Source of the DNA: Mesostigma viride
Taxonomy: Eukaryota; Streptophyta; Mesostigmatophyceae; Mesostigmatales; Mesostigmataceae
Reading direction: 5' to 3'
Assembly: GCA_009746045.1 (NCBI GenBank)
Contig: RPFO01000041.1
Coordinates: forward strand, 3,397,661-3,461,660
Length of the DNA: 64,000 nucleotides
Part shown: positions 11,270 to 19,750 of the stretch, piece after piece
Layout: every line of letters begins with the position of its first letter
How positions within the stretch are numbered: position 1 is the first letter of the stretch
Made by a program: the position numbers and the translations under genes
Notes under the pieces: model-generated
What the model was told of the DNA's origin: nothing
The model's database searches: none
The model's input: the letters and a program-made list of their open reading frames with translations, nothing else

Positions 11270-12190
11270 ACCAAACAGCCTTGCTCTAGGTGGGAGGCAT
11301 CCCAGTGGGCTGGGCAGCCACGTGGTGGCTGACAGCAGGTCCTTCAGAGTTCAGACACACTCTGCTGGACAGGGGTCAGGGTGGAGTCACTCCCCTGGCT
11401 GAGAATTTCGCCTGGCTCTGTCATGGAGCTGCAGAAGAGTCTTAAGGACTTTGTAATGGGCCTTGGGTCTTCATGGAATGGACCCTGCAAGGGCAGCCCA
11501 AGTGTTGGCTCTAACAGGTTGCTGTACATTTGTATATATTCTCTGTAACCAACCTGTTGCATGCTAATAAAATCCCTGGTTGTGTGACCATGTTGGACGT
11601 GGTTGCCAGGGGCCTCACTATGGGTTATACTCCTTTATAATAAAACATAATCTTGTTATTGTCATGTCTTGTTGTTTGTGATGCTCAGTTCCAGGAGCTG
11701 ATCCAAACCTGGAGGAGATGGGGTGGGGTTCGATTCCCCAGCTGACCTCAGCCTGGCATGTATGAATCCTGAGTTTATCCCTCAGTGAGGACATGGGCTC
11801 CCCATGTGTTGGCTAACATTTGTCAGGGCTCTCTCAGTCTTTGGAAGGATTTAAAAGATAAAGGAGGCTCCGTGGCGGGCGCCATATGAACGGGCGCCTG
11901 TGATAACTGGATGACCAGGAACTCACAATAGTACGTTCATGGACTCCTCTATCCAAACTCCTCTGACTAAGTGAAGACCTAACTTTAATCTACACCAGGT
12001 TCCCAAAGAAAGGGTTGGGATGTCATGTGGGTCAGAGGGCAACCTTTGAACCAATGAGCAGGCCTAGCTAATATTTGGAGGCACCTCAGGTTCCAAAAGA
12101 AAAGGCAGGTCTGGTCTCTGGGAGGGATCAGATGTCTGAAGGCTTGTGGGGACAGTGGCTGATAGGTTCTCAGGCTGGTCCAAGCTCCAA
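11270..12190 (+). other. Element C 3' noncoding region
   Basis: About 0.9 kb between the pol stop and the purine tract, with no supported ORF. It contains AATAAA signals near 11565 (CTAATAAAATCCC) and 11638 (ATAATAAAACAT), upstream of the LTR, which could end some transcripts early. A long 3' untranslated stretch is unusual for small copia elements; it may be a captured or decayed segment. Confidence 0.6.
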
Positions 12191-12206
12191 AACAAGAAAG
12201 GGTTGG
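12191..12206 (+). promoter_or_regulatory. Polypurine tract of element C
   Basis: AACAAGAAAGGGTTGG ends directly against the 3' LTR start at 12207. It is a purine-rich plus-strand primer site in the expected place. The shared GGGTTGG-type end next to an AG-starting LTR is also seen in element A on the minus strand. Confidence 0.7.
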
Positions 12207-12860
12207 AGTTAGCATATTGGGGCACCAATGTGCTAGATGGATGCAGGTTGAGGAGACCTTTCCAACGCCGTGTCAACCGCCTAGAACAGACAAGGGACTA
12301 GAAAGTTATCAAGTCCCGAAGTACTGCCGACCGGTGGGCGAGGGCGGGGCACGCTCAGGGCATAGTGGACAGGACACGTGGCAGGCCGTGCCTGCACAGG
12401 CTTAGCCTGTACACTCACGTGACTGGGACACAGTGTACTGAGGGCTCAACGGTACTGTGGCTAGTAGAAGCCAGTAACCAGCCAGCAGGTCTGCAAGGAT
12501 GTAAGTCCTTGCAGGACTGTGGCAGGTCCTGTGCTGTCCTAGACACAGGATAGCCAGAGATTCCTGTATGCTGCCTGCAACAAGGATGCAGGGCAGCGAT
12601 ACGAGGCTCTGGCAATGTAGCGTTGCCCAGCGTTGCTCATGACCGAGGAACAAGGATGGAACGAGGTTGCATATAGCTCGAGGCTCAACGAGGCAACGAG
12701 CGTCTTCACACACGAACCTTGGTCGTCACGACGAGTGGCGAGCCTATCGAGGGTCGTAGGCCTGGTGTGAGGATAAAGGTTGCTAGCCAGCAGCCTAGGG
12801 TCATTCCAGCCGGCAAGGACCAGGAGCTCACATGCTCTGCTGACGAGTTGCTGCGCAAAT
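12207..12860 (+). repeat. 3' LTR of element C
   Basis: Direct repeat of 4466-5119 with about 99.5 percent identity. It is followed at once by the right copy of the ATTCT duplication (12861-12865) and then by the element A pol frame on the minus strand. Confidence 0.93.
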
Positions 12861-14856
12861 ATTCTTCCCTGGCCTTGTTAAAGGCCTCCACCCATTTTAG
12901 GAATCCTATGTGTGTGCGACAGTCTTGCTCTATCTGTTCATAAGAAAGAGGAGACATTTTAGCCACATCATGCTTGCCCAATCCAAATGAGTTGGGATGA
13001 AGTTTTTGGTTGTGAACCAAGTCTGCCACACAGGGTTCTTGCCCTGGGGCATACTTGGGTGTAGCAAATTTTACAGAAGCAATGTTAGTGTTAAGAAGTT
13101 TTTCAAGAGAAATTTTGAAATGATTCAGATCAACACCACCCATGTCCTGGATGGATAATCTATCACTAGAGATGAGGACACCAGGGTAACAGAGAAAAGG
13201 ATCCCCCAACAAAGCATTCCCTTTATAACCTTCCAAGACCTGAAAAGGAGTAGGGATACCGAGTATAGTCAACATGACCTGACCTAATACCTTGAGGGAT
13301 GACTGCCCTGAGAAATCAGCCACATGGTGCCAGGGTGAAGGTTCCAAAGGCATATGGGGCACAGCCAGGGCACTAATAATGCTGACCTGGGCTTGTGTGT
13401 CCACTGCAACCATAAAGGGGCTATTGTCCTGCTGCCCAACCTTCCCCACCTTAGCTGATCCTGCAGCAGTTTGAGCTTTAGCTCTATGAGCTGCTTGCAA
13501 AATGCGAACAGCGTCTGCTAGGCTGCGTTTGGAAGGTGCAGCTAGTGGCTGAGCTATGTTCACACTTGAAGAGGTGATAGGTTGCTGATCACCTGTTTTG
13601 CCAATGTGACCCTCTGCTGCAGGGGGCCAAGCCTGCAGTGACTGCCTGCAATCATCAAGGGTGACCTGGGTGTCACAGTGGGTGTGGCTCTCACACTCAC
13701 CAGTGGGTGTTCCAAACAACCACTCACTGGGCAACGCTGGGATGCCAGGCAACTGTACAGGGCTGTCGGCCAACAGCTCTTCCTCCTCTGCCACGTCTGA
13801 CACAGTTGGAAAATACAATTTCATCCTGTGAGGTGAACACCTGTGAATCTTTCCCGTGTCATTGTGTTTAACTAACACTGTCCTGCCAGTGGTGTTAAAT
13901 TTTAGGATGGTGGCTGGCCCATGCCAGGTACCCACCTTGCCTAGTCCCGACTCCTTGTAGAATAGGACCTGATCCCCTTCTTTGAAGGTGGGACGTGGAT
14001 GCTTTGCATCCTTGACAGCTAACCTGCTAGCTGTCTGTGCTCGCTGTGCGTTGTATAGGGCTAATACCTCAGGTGGATAAATGCCTGCATGCAATCCATC
14101 TGGTGTAATGATCACCCCTTGTGGGGTTTTCATGAGTGGCCTCCTGTTGAGGACTTGGCACAACCTGGTGGACCACAGAGCTCTGTCAGCATATGACCCA
14201 CTGTCAGCCAGCAGATTGCCATCTTCTTTGGCTACAAGGGTTTTAATGGACCTGATGGCCCTTTCAATAATGCCTTGCCTCTCATGATCTTCTAGCCCAG
14301 CCAGATCAATAGCCTCACACCCTGGTTCATTGGCAAGACACGTGAACTGCTGATCCAGTAACAATGCCTCCACAGGGTAGTACCTGGCCTGAGCAATCAA
14401 GAGAGCCCTGAGCAACTGTGTCTTGTCCATTCCAGGTAATGGTTCAATGGTTGTGTACCTTGACCATGCATCTTTAAGTGCCAAGTAAGATTGTCCTTTG
14501 ATATGAAAGACATCTCCTACCACCCTGCCCTTGCACTTAGGTGGGGTAGCTACATGCCACTTAGGGGGTTTGGGTGCATTGAACTGACAATGCTGGCAGT
14601 GGGATCTGACCACCTGGCATGCACGTCTGAGTGCTGCCCCCCCTATTGCTGCTGCCACCACCTCTGCACTCACTTCATGCCCATAAAGGAAATGCAACTG
14701 CAAAGCAAGCTCCTGAAAACTGATATGAGCATCCTCTGAGGGGACACTCTGCACACCTTGGGAACCATAGATGTGAAAGTTGGTTTTGAGACATAGTCTT
14801 CTGAAACCAGCTGTAGCACCTTTCCAGAACTGCTCACTGCTCTGACAGTGGGGCAT
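12861..14856 (-). CDS. Element A pol, 5' part: integrase then protease-like domain
   Basis: Open from ATG 14856 to the C insertion. Order: an HHCC finger (LHFLYGH, then HCQHC); the integrase core with GDVFHIKGQ, KDAWSRY, LLLDQQF and ERQGIIERAIRSIK; an IN C-terminal region (DQVLFYKESGLGKVGTWHGPA); a linker; then a retropepsin-like domain with VAVDTQAQVSI (DTQA at 13390-13401), ADFSGQSSLKVLG and ALLGDPFLCYPGV. Integrase therefore precedes protease. The active-site loop has Gln where Gly is usual. Start 14856 overlaps the gag ORF by 187 nt in the -1 frame, which suggests frameshifting, although no obvious slippery site was seen. Only the C insertion breaks the frame. Confidence 0.92.
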
Positions 14857-15860
14857 GCAGATGAAAGAGGTGAAGCAGGCACACTCAAGCCAGCAGGAGA
14901 GGGAGACTCACACTTCTTGCCGTGAGGAGGCCGCTTGCAGTCCTTGGGGTCACCGTGGGGCGGCCCGTGGCACTTGTGGCACAGGACGTCCAAATGCCCC
15001 AGCTCGTCCACGTTCTTGCGGCAGGTGGGCCGCAGGTGGTACTTCATGCCACAGCGGGTGCACCGCTGAGAAGACTTGTCCTCCTTGTCCTGCTTCTTGT
15101 TGTTGTTGTTGTTGTTGTTGTTGTTATTGTTGTTGTTGTTGTTGTTGTTGTAGTTGTTGTTGTTGTTGTTGCTGTTGCTGTTGTTGTTGTTGTTGCTGGA
15201 GCTGCCCCCCTTGGAGGGAGACTGCCCCTTACCCTTGCCCTTGCCCCAGCCCCTGCCCTTGCCCTTGCCCTTGCCCTTGCCCTTGCCCTTAAACATTTGT
15301 CCCAGCAGGGACTTCACTTCTGCCATGGTGACAGGTCTCTTGCTCCTGTCTTCCCTCTCCCTATCCTCCTCCTCCCTCTCTTCCCCCCTGACCCTCTTTA
15401 CAGAGGTGCCCATGGCCCCCTGGCTAAGGGGAGCCAAGGCCAGCTTGATATAATCCAATGCCTCCTTCATGTCCTCCCAGTACTTTGCCATTCCTGTTGC
15501 AAGCATGGCGTAGGTGTTTTTGTCAAGTTTGAGTTTCTCAAGGAAGGAACGCAGCAAGAACTTGTGATCTAGCTGCTGGACATCAGGACGTGCTTTGATG
15601 GCTAGCTCATATTTCTTTGTCTCAGCCACATAGTCCACTGATGTGACCCTGTATTCCTCTACCCACCTGAATGCCCCATAGATGTCCACAGATGAGGGGG
15701 TGGAGAGGAGGTCAGTTAGCTCCTTCATGAAAGCCTCCCAAACTGCCCTAGCCTGCGTGTCCTGCCACTTGGGATACCTACGCTGGAAGACAAGGATGAG
15801 ATTCTGAATCTGAGAGAGGACTGATGGTAAAAATCCCCCTGCATGAGAGATCCAAACCAA
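14670..15860 (-). CDS. Element A gag with poly-Asn tract and two zinc knuckles
   Basis: About 396 residues. The N-terminal half is a helical capsid-like region (YPKWQDTQARAVWEAF, KFLLRSFLEKLKL). A Gly/Lys-rich segment and a long Asn tract (15.1-15.2 kb) follow. Next come CTRCGMKYHLRPTC (C-x2-C-x4-H-x4-C) and CHKCHGPPHGDPKDC, two zinc-binding knuckles typical of nucleocapsid. The first codon of the open frame is TTG, so the protein probably continues from ORF2 through a shift near 15.8 kb. The 3' end overlaps pol in the -1 frame. Confidence 0.8.
   Translation of the reverse strand: MVWISHAGGFLPSVLSQIQNLILVFQRRYPKWQDTQARAVWEAFMKELTDLLSTPSSVDIYGAFRWVEEYRVTSVDYVAETKKYELAIKARPDVQQLDHKFLLRSFLEKLKLDKNTYAMLATGMAKYWEDMKEALDYIKLALAPLSQGAMGTSVKRVRGEEREEEDREREDRSKRPVTMAEVKSLLGQMFKGKGKGKGKGKGRGWGKGKGKGQSPSKGGSSSNNNNNSNSNNNNNNYNNNNNNNNNNNNNNNNNKKQDKEDKSSQRCTRCGMKYHLRPTCRKNVDELGHLDVLCHKCHGPPHGDPKDCKRPPHGKKCESPSPAGLSVPASPLSSACPTVRAVSSSGKVLQLVSEDYVSKPTFTSMVPKVCRVSPQRMLISVFRSLLCSCISFMGMK
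15094..15195. repeat. TTG/AAC trinucleotide repeat encoding poly-Asn
   Basis: A run of mostly TTG triplets on the plus strand (AAC on the coding minus strand), with occasional TTA, TAG and CTG. It gives an almost pure Asn tract of about 30 residues inside the gag of element A. Open frames of Val, Leu or Cys repeats on other frames are shadows of this repeat. Confidence 0.9.
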
Positions 15861-17206
15861 TTCTTGACATTCAGTTCCTCCCTAGCCAGCTGAAGAGAGA
15901 GAAGTGCATGATTCCCCTGCTCCCTAGTATACCCCTCAGGCAGCCCCCTGACATTAATCCTATCCACAGGACGGTTTTCATTGTAAGTGGGCAACCTGGA
16001 GGGGGATGCAGGGGGAGAGGGAGAAGATGGTGTTGCTGCTGCAGCATTCACAGGAGAGACATGCTGAGAGGGAAGTGCTACTTGAGTGAGCTGAGCAGGA
16101 GGGGCAATCATGGGCTGTGTAGGAGGGTTAGGCAACATAGGGGTGGGCTGAGTGGGGGTGTGAGTGTGTGTCCCTTCCCGCCTCCTGCTGCGGGCCTCCT
16201 CCCAATCATGGAAGGTGGGGGAGAGGGACACTTCATCGTCAGTAGGGTTAGTAATGTCATGATGCAGCCAGGTAGGCAGCCACCTACCCGCCCCTTTCAG
16301 GATGGCATTGTGCAGGAGCTCCAAGAGTCGCACCAGGCGAACCCTGCTGCCCTGCACCCTCCTTCCTGAGAGTAGGGCCTGCAGTGCAGGCAGCAGGTCA
16401 TCACACACCCTGCGTGTGTCCGCATGGAGGGTGGGCAAGCCCAGGATGTGCGTGATAATCGCACACACCAGGCTGCCCGCCTCCGCGACGTGCATCTGCT
16501 GGCTCCGGTCGGCCAGCCCACGGAAGGAGGCTGTGGCCACCTGTATGGCACGCCACACAGGCTCATCATTCAGTGTGATGAAGTCCCGACCTTCCAGGTC
16601 ACCGTCCAGCCGTGTCGGCTGCTGCCCTGCCAAGGTAGGACCCTGAGGCCCCTCCGGCCCTGCCAGGGCCTTGTCCTTGGTGCGGCTAGAGGGGGCCTGC
16701 CCCCCAGAGCCGCTGGAGGTGCCCGTGACACCCTCCATGGGGGCTGCATCCCCCGCCAGCGCCGGAGGCGCCGGCGTCGCTGCCGGGGTCCCTGCGACCC
16801 CGGGCGCTTGTGTCGCCGCCGGGGTCCCTGCGACCCCGGTGGCCTCCTCAGCCACCTGGCCCCCCACGCTGGGCGGGGGAGCCGGCGGCTGAGGTTGGAC
16901 CCTCTGACCTGCCAGAGGGTCCTGGGTGGGTTCACCACCCATGGGCGTGTTGGGGGCGTCTGCCGCCCCGCGCTCCGTCGCAGGCGGCATCGCAGCCGCC
17001 TCACGCCTATCCGGGCCCCAGCCAACTGGCGTGACTTGGGGCCACGGCCCCAACGGAGTCAGCGCGATCTCCGGTCTGGCGACCACGCGCAGCGCCTCTC
17101 TCTGACGCTGCCTGGACGCCCACTGATCAACAGTGCCGGGGTTGTGCCTCGGCCGATTGGCGAAACAGTACAGCCAAACCGCCACCTGAACCAGGGAGAA
17201 CTGCAT
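15725..17206 (-). CDS. Element A ORF2 (Pro/Ala-rich, unknown)
   Basis: About 493 residues from ATG 17206, two bases after the ORF1 stop (TGA-GG-ATG), so termination-reinitiation is possible. The N-terminal half is low-complexity Pro/Ala/Gly with the repeated phrase GVAGTPAAT. The middle (EPVWRAIQVATASFRGLADRSQQ) is helical, and a His/Thr/Pro stretch follows. The end LPEGYTREQGNHALLSLQLAREELNVKNWFG overlaps the gag frame. It may be the N-terminal part of Gag separated from the zinc-knuckle part by a frameshift. I recognise no domain. Confidence 0.6.
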   Translation of the reverse strand: MQFSLVQVAVWLYCFANRPRHNPGTVDQWASRQRQREALRVVARPEIALTPLGPWPQVTPVGWGPDRREAAAMPPATERGAADAPNTPMGGEPTQDPLAGQRVQPQPPAPPPSVGGQVAEEATGVAGTPAATQAPGVAGTPAATPAPPALAGDAAPMEGVTGTSSGSGGQAPSSRTKDKALAGPEGPQGPTLAGQQPTRLDGDLEGRDFITLNDEPVWRAIQVATASFRGLADRSQQMHVAEAGSLVCAIITHILGLPTLHADTRRVCDDLLPALQALLSGRRVQGSRVRLVRLLELLHNAILKGAGRWLPTWLHHDITNPTDDEVSLSPTFHDWEEARSRRREGTHTHTPTQPTPMLPNPPTQPMIAPPAQLTQVALPSQHVSPVNAAAATPSSPSPPASPSRLPTYNENRPVDRINVRGLPEGYTREQGNHALLSLQLAREELNVKNWFGSLMQGDFYHQSSLRFRISSLSSSVGIPSGRTRRLGQFGRLS

Positions 17207-17208
17207 CC

Positions 17209-17841
17209 TCAACGCCCCTCGATCTGCGTTTGCACCCGATGAACCTCTATCGCGTGTATCTCCTCATCTGGAAGCAGCTGAAAACGTTGACGTAGAATCC
17301 GGCCGTTCATCGAAATGAACGCGGGGATGTCGTCCTCCCCAATGGGGAGAAAATGGGGTGGGCGCCCAAACGCGACCGGGGGCGGAACATGTTCCCCATA
17401 CCGGTCAATGTCCATGATGGCCATCTGTCGGCCCACGGACAGGTTACCAGACGTCGCAGGCGTCTGTGTCGAAATCTCGAGCGAGGGCCGTGACCTCGCA
17501 GGCTGCACCTCCCCATCCTCCTCCGAGGAATCACTCCGCTCACGACCCCCGTCACCTGCGACGGGGGAATTACGTGCCCGGGGGACCTGCCCCCCAGGTG
17601 CCATGGCGGACGAACCGCCAGTGGCAAACGGCCGACCGCTCGCCATCCCCCGGGCGCCGGGCCCCACCTGCGGGGTCCGAAGCCTGGGGTGGTCAGCGAC
17701 CACCGTGCGGAAGGTGACGTTGGGCGTCACCCTCGCATCGTTGGTGGAGGGCGTGCCCTCCGGCGAAAGTCGGGGTGAGGTGCGCCTGGCAGGCGCCTTC
17801 CCCTTGTTGTTGTTGCCGTTGTTGCCGTTGTTGGAAGCCAT
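17209..17841 (-). CDS. Element A ORF1 (unknown)
   Basis: 210 residues from ATG 17841 (MASNNGNNGNNNKGK), the first ATG in a frame that stays open upstream to 18039 only through a GTG. Asn/Gly repeats are followed by a basic, Ser/Pro-rich part and a more ordered C-terminus (IMDIDRYGEHV, FLPIGEDDIPAFI). I recognise no family. It occupies the same position as ORF1 of elements C, D and E, but similarity is not clear by eye. Upstream, on its strand, are T/A-rich runs near 17850-17880 typical of a leader. Confidence 0.6.
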   Translation of the reverse strand: MASNNGNNGNNNKGKAPARRTSPRLSPEGTPSTNDARVTPNVTFRTVVADHPRLRTPQVGPGARGMASGRPFATGGSSAMAPGGQVPRARNSPVAGDGGRERSDSSEEDGEVQPARSRPSLEISTQTPATSGNLSVGRQMAIMDIDRYGEHVPPPVAFGRPPHFLPIGEDDIPAFISMNGRILRQRFQLLPDEEIHAIEVHRVQTQIEGR

Positions 17842-19154
17842 ATCTTTTTTTTTTGCTTGTAAAAAAAATATCGAACTTTTCAGTCCAAGTTGGATGGAGA
17901 CTAGGGACGACGAACAACTGCTGAAGCTGAGAGCGAATGATGATTGTATTATCAATAATACAATGAGAGAGCAATGAGAGAGCAATGGAAGCTGAGAGCT
18001 CAGAATGGAACGTCTGGGCAAACTCGGGTGCTGCGGCACTCCCCAGTGCTACGCCTATATGCCTATGGCGGTGCTACCTGCAGCACCTCACCAGTGGACA
18101 ACTGTACACTGCAATGCCATGCGACCACGTCACTAGCATCCACTACACTCGGCCCGTCCAGAACCGGATAACCCGGGTCTGGCGGGTCGAGCTAGAGTCT
18201 AGGCACAGTCTGGCACTAACCGCACATCGGTCCACATGACACCTCAGTACCGTACACCCTGCCGTACTGTACTGAGGTGTCCCGCTCAGCCGCGGTAGGC
18301 AATACGCGGCGCGCAGGCCGGAAATCCGTGTGTCAGCCTAAGCATCTCATCTAACTGACTGCTCTCGATGAATCAACTGCACACTGGTCCTTCGCTCCCA
18401 ACACGCTCAGCAGCTGCATTGAAGACCTTTACTGTCGATGGCGACAAATTCTGACAGCCGCTTGCGACATTTGTGCTCTCTCCCGCTCTTGACAGCGATA
18501 CTCGTGCTCTTTCCAGATCGCTGGCGACATTCGCAGCTGCCCGATCACTTCAGCACTCGCAGCCGCTTGCAATCAGCGCTTCATTTGCCTTCAGCGATAC
18601 AGCTCGCTTGCTGCGACTTCGCTGCCGACCCGGCCACGCTTTCGCCTTCAAAATTGACCTTGCAAACAAGTCATTAACATGCAGCATTAATAATGCCAAT
18701 GCATTAATTAGCATGAGCTTGTTCTGCACAAGAAAATTTATACAGCATAAACCAGTTGGTATAATCATCATCGACATATATAGGACAAATATCCGACATG
18801 CCCTGCTAGCAATGCCAATGTTGTCGCAGTCACAACAGTGACTTAATTCTGCTGCATACGTAATTATATATTAAATTACGGGGCTGGCTATATATAATTA
18901 CGGGGCTGGCTGCATCTACCTGTCGGCCAATTGTGACCCGTGGGCTAGGCGAATTTGAATGCGGCTTTCCCGTTAGTTGTGGCTCCACCGCTCCAGTTTT
19001 CTAGGCTGACATGATGAACCGACGGGGGTTCCTGGATTGAGACACGTTTTTTTCTCCATGCACAGCTGAAAAAACCTGCGCCGAGGTGCCGCGGTGCCGC
19101 GGCCGCCCCGCGTTGGGGGGCTGCCGCCCCCCAAACCCCCCACTTGGGGGGCAC
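17842..19154. other. Element A leader and unassigned flank
   Basis: About 1.3 kb without a supported gene. The left part is the leader of element A. The 5' LTR expected between about 17.9 and 18.9 kb shows no match to 2573-2857. Small features: a hairpin at 18238-18281, and a duplicated TAATTACGGGGCTGGCT at about 18871-18911. A G/C-rich block at 19079-19150 contains runs of G and C. ORFs in 18.4-18.85 kb have no recognisable feature. Confidence 0.5.
18238..18281. repeat. Hairpin with 13 bp perfect arms
   Basis: GACACCTCAGTAC (18238-18250) and GTACTGAGGTGTC (18269-18281) are exact inverted repeats with an 18 base loop. It lies in the unassigned flank of element A. It could be part of an LTR or a small foldback; the role is unknown. 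Confidence 0.75.
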
Positions 19155-19360
19155 AGTTACGTTAAATAATGCCGGAACCTTTTGCCGCCTGAGGCAAATC
19201 GGGCCGGAACACTATTTTGCCCGGAATAACCACTTCCGAGCACCCAAGTTAATTCGGCCGAATTAACTTGGGTGCTCGGAAGTGGTTATTCCGGGCAAAA
19301 TAGTGTTCCGGCCCGATTTGCCTCAGGCGGCAAAAGGTTCCGGCATTATTTAACGTAACT
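19155..19360. repeat. Perfect 206 bp palindrome (foldback element)
   Basis: Arms 19155-19257 and 19258-19360 are exactly inverted, 103 bases each with no mismatch and no spacer. The centre is AATTCGGCCGAATT and the ends are AGTTACGTTAAATAATGCC. It would form a full cruciform. Perfect identity between arms implies recent formation or copying by gene conversion. A complete arm recurs at 19530-19632. Confidence 0.95.
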
Positions 19361-19632
19361 AAAACCTGGCCTCATGGAGGGGGGACGAAGAGCCCGAGAC
19401 ATCCGCCTAGGCCGCTGAGCACGCACCACTAAATGCGCCGGAACTGCCTCAGTGAGGATTCGAACCCCTGACCTCCAAGGTGCACAGGTTTTAGTTACGT
19501 TAAATAATGCTTAAATATGCTTAATTCGGCCGAATTAACTTGGGTGCTCGGAAGTGGTTATTCCGGGCAAAATAGTGTTCCGGCCCGATTTGCCTCAGGC
19601 GGCAAAAGGTTCCGGCATTATTTAACGTAACT
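19361..19632. repeat. Second foldback copy, internally deleted, with tRNA-like B box
   Basis: The right part (19530-19632) repeats one complete arm of the neighbouring palindrome. The left arm (about 19493-19529) keeps only its two ends. Between the two foldbacks, AAAACCTG at 19361 and CAGGTTTT near 19485 are inverted. On the minus strand at about 19456-19467 the sequence GGTTCGAATCC matches the pol III B box / T-loop of tRNAs, but no A box or cloverleaf is present, so this is at most a tRNA-derived remnant. Confidence 0.7.
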
Positions 19633-19750
19633 GGCACGCCCCCCAAACCCCCCGCGTCCGCATCTCGCTCTCCCCCCCGCGCTTCCGGTTCCGTTGTTTT
19701 ACGCACCTCCCCCATGCCTCCTTCACGACGACGCACCTCCCGGGCGCGGG

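Larger units (their letters stand above)
4466..12860 (+). mobile_element. Complete copia-type LTR retrotransposon C (8.4 kb)
   Basis: It has two 654 bp direct LTRs (4466-5119 and 12207-12860) that differ at three positions I could find (4609/12350, 4724/12465, 5083/12824), which indicates a young insertion. Order: LTR, ORF1, gag with zinc knuckle, in-frame UGA, gag-pre-integrase zinc finger, integrase, protease-like domain, RT, RNase H, a 0.94 kb 3' noncoding region, purine tract, LTR. Several single-base frameshifts interrupt ORF1, gag and integrase despite the young LTRs, so the copy was probably mobilised in trans, or the assembly has indel errors. Confidence 0.95.
2573..18000 (-). mobile_element. 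Copia-type element A, split by element C
   Basis: This older minus-strand element reads: ORF1 (17841-17209), ORF2 (17206-15725), gag (15.8-14.67 kb), pol part 1 (14856-12861), insertion C, pol part 2 (4460-2953), presumed 3' LTR. The right boundary is uncertain because no 5' LTR was recognised. Taking out C and one copy of the ATTCT duplication joins the two pol parts with 3,504 nt, an exact multiple of three. This shows that A was present, with an open pol frame, when C inserted. Confidence 0.85.

Noticed and set aside
14922-15572. Plus-strand ORFs with poly-Val, poly-Leu or poly-Cys
   Set aside because: Translations of the trinucleotide repeat opposite the Asn tract of element A gag.
15725-18039. 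ORF starts at TTG/GTG given by the longest frames in element A
   Set aside because: Eukaryotic translation would use ATG; starts 17841 and 17206 were chosen instead.
17950-18900. 5' LTR of element A
   Set aside because: Searched by eye for the 2573-2857 sequence in both orientations without a match, so it is not annotated as an LTR.
19440-19490. tRNA gene on the minus strand
   Set aside because: Only the T-loop/B box GGTTCGAATCC is present. No A box, anticodon arm or acceptor stem could be paired.
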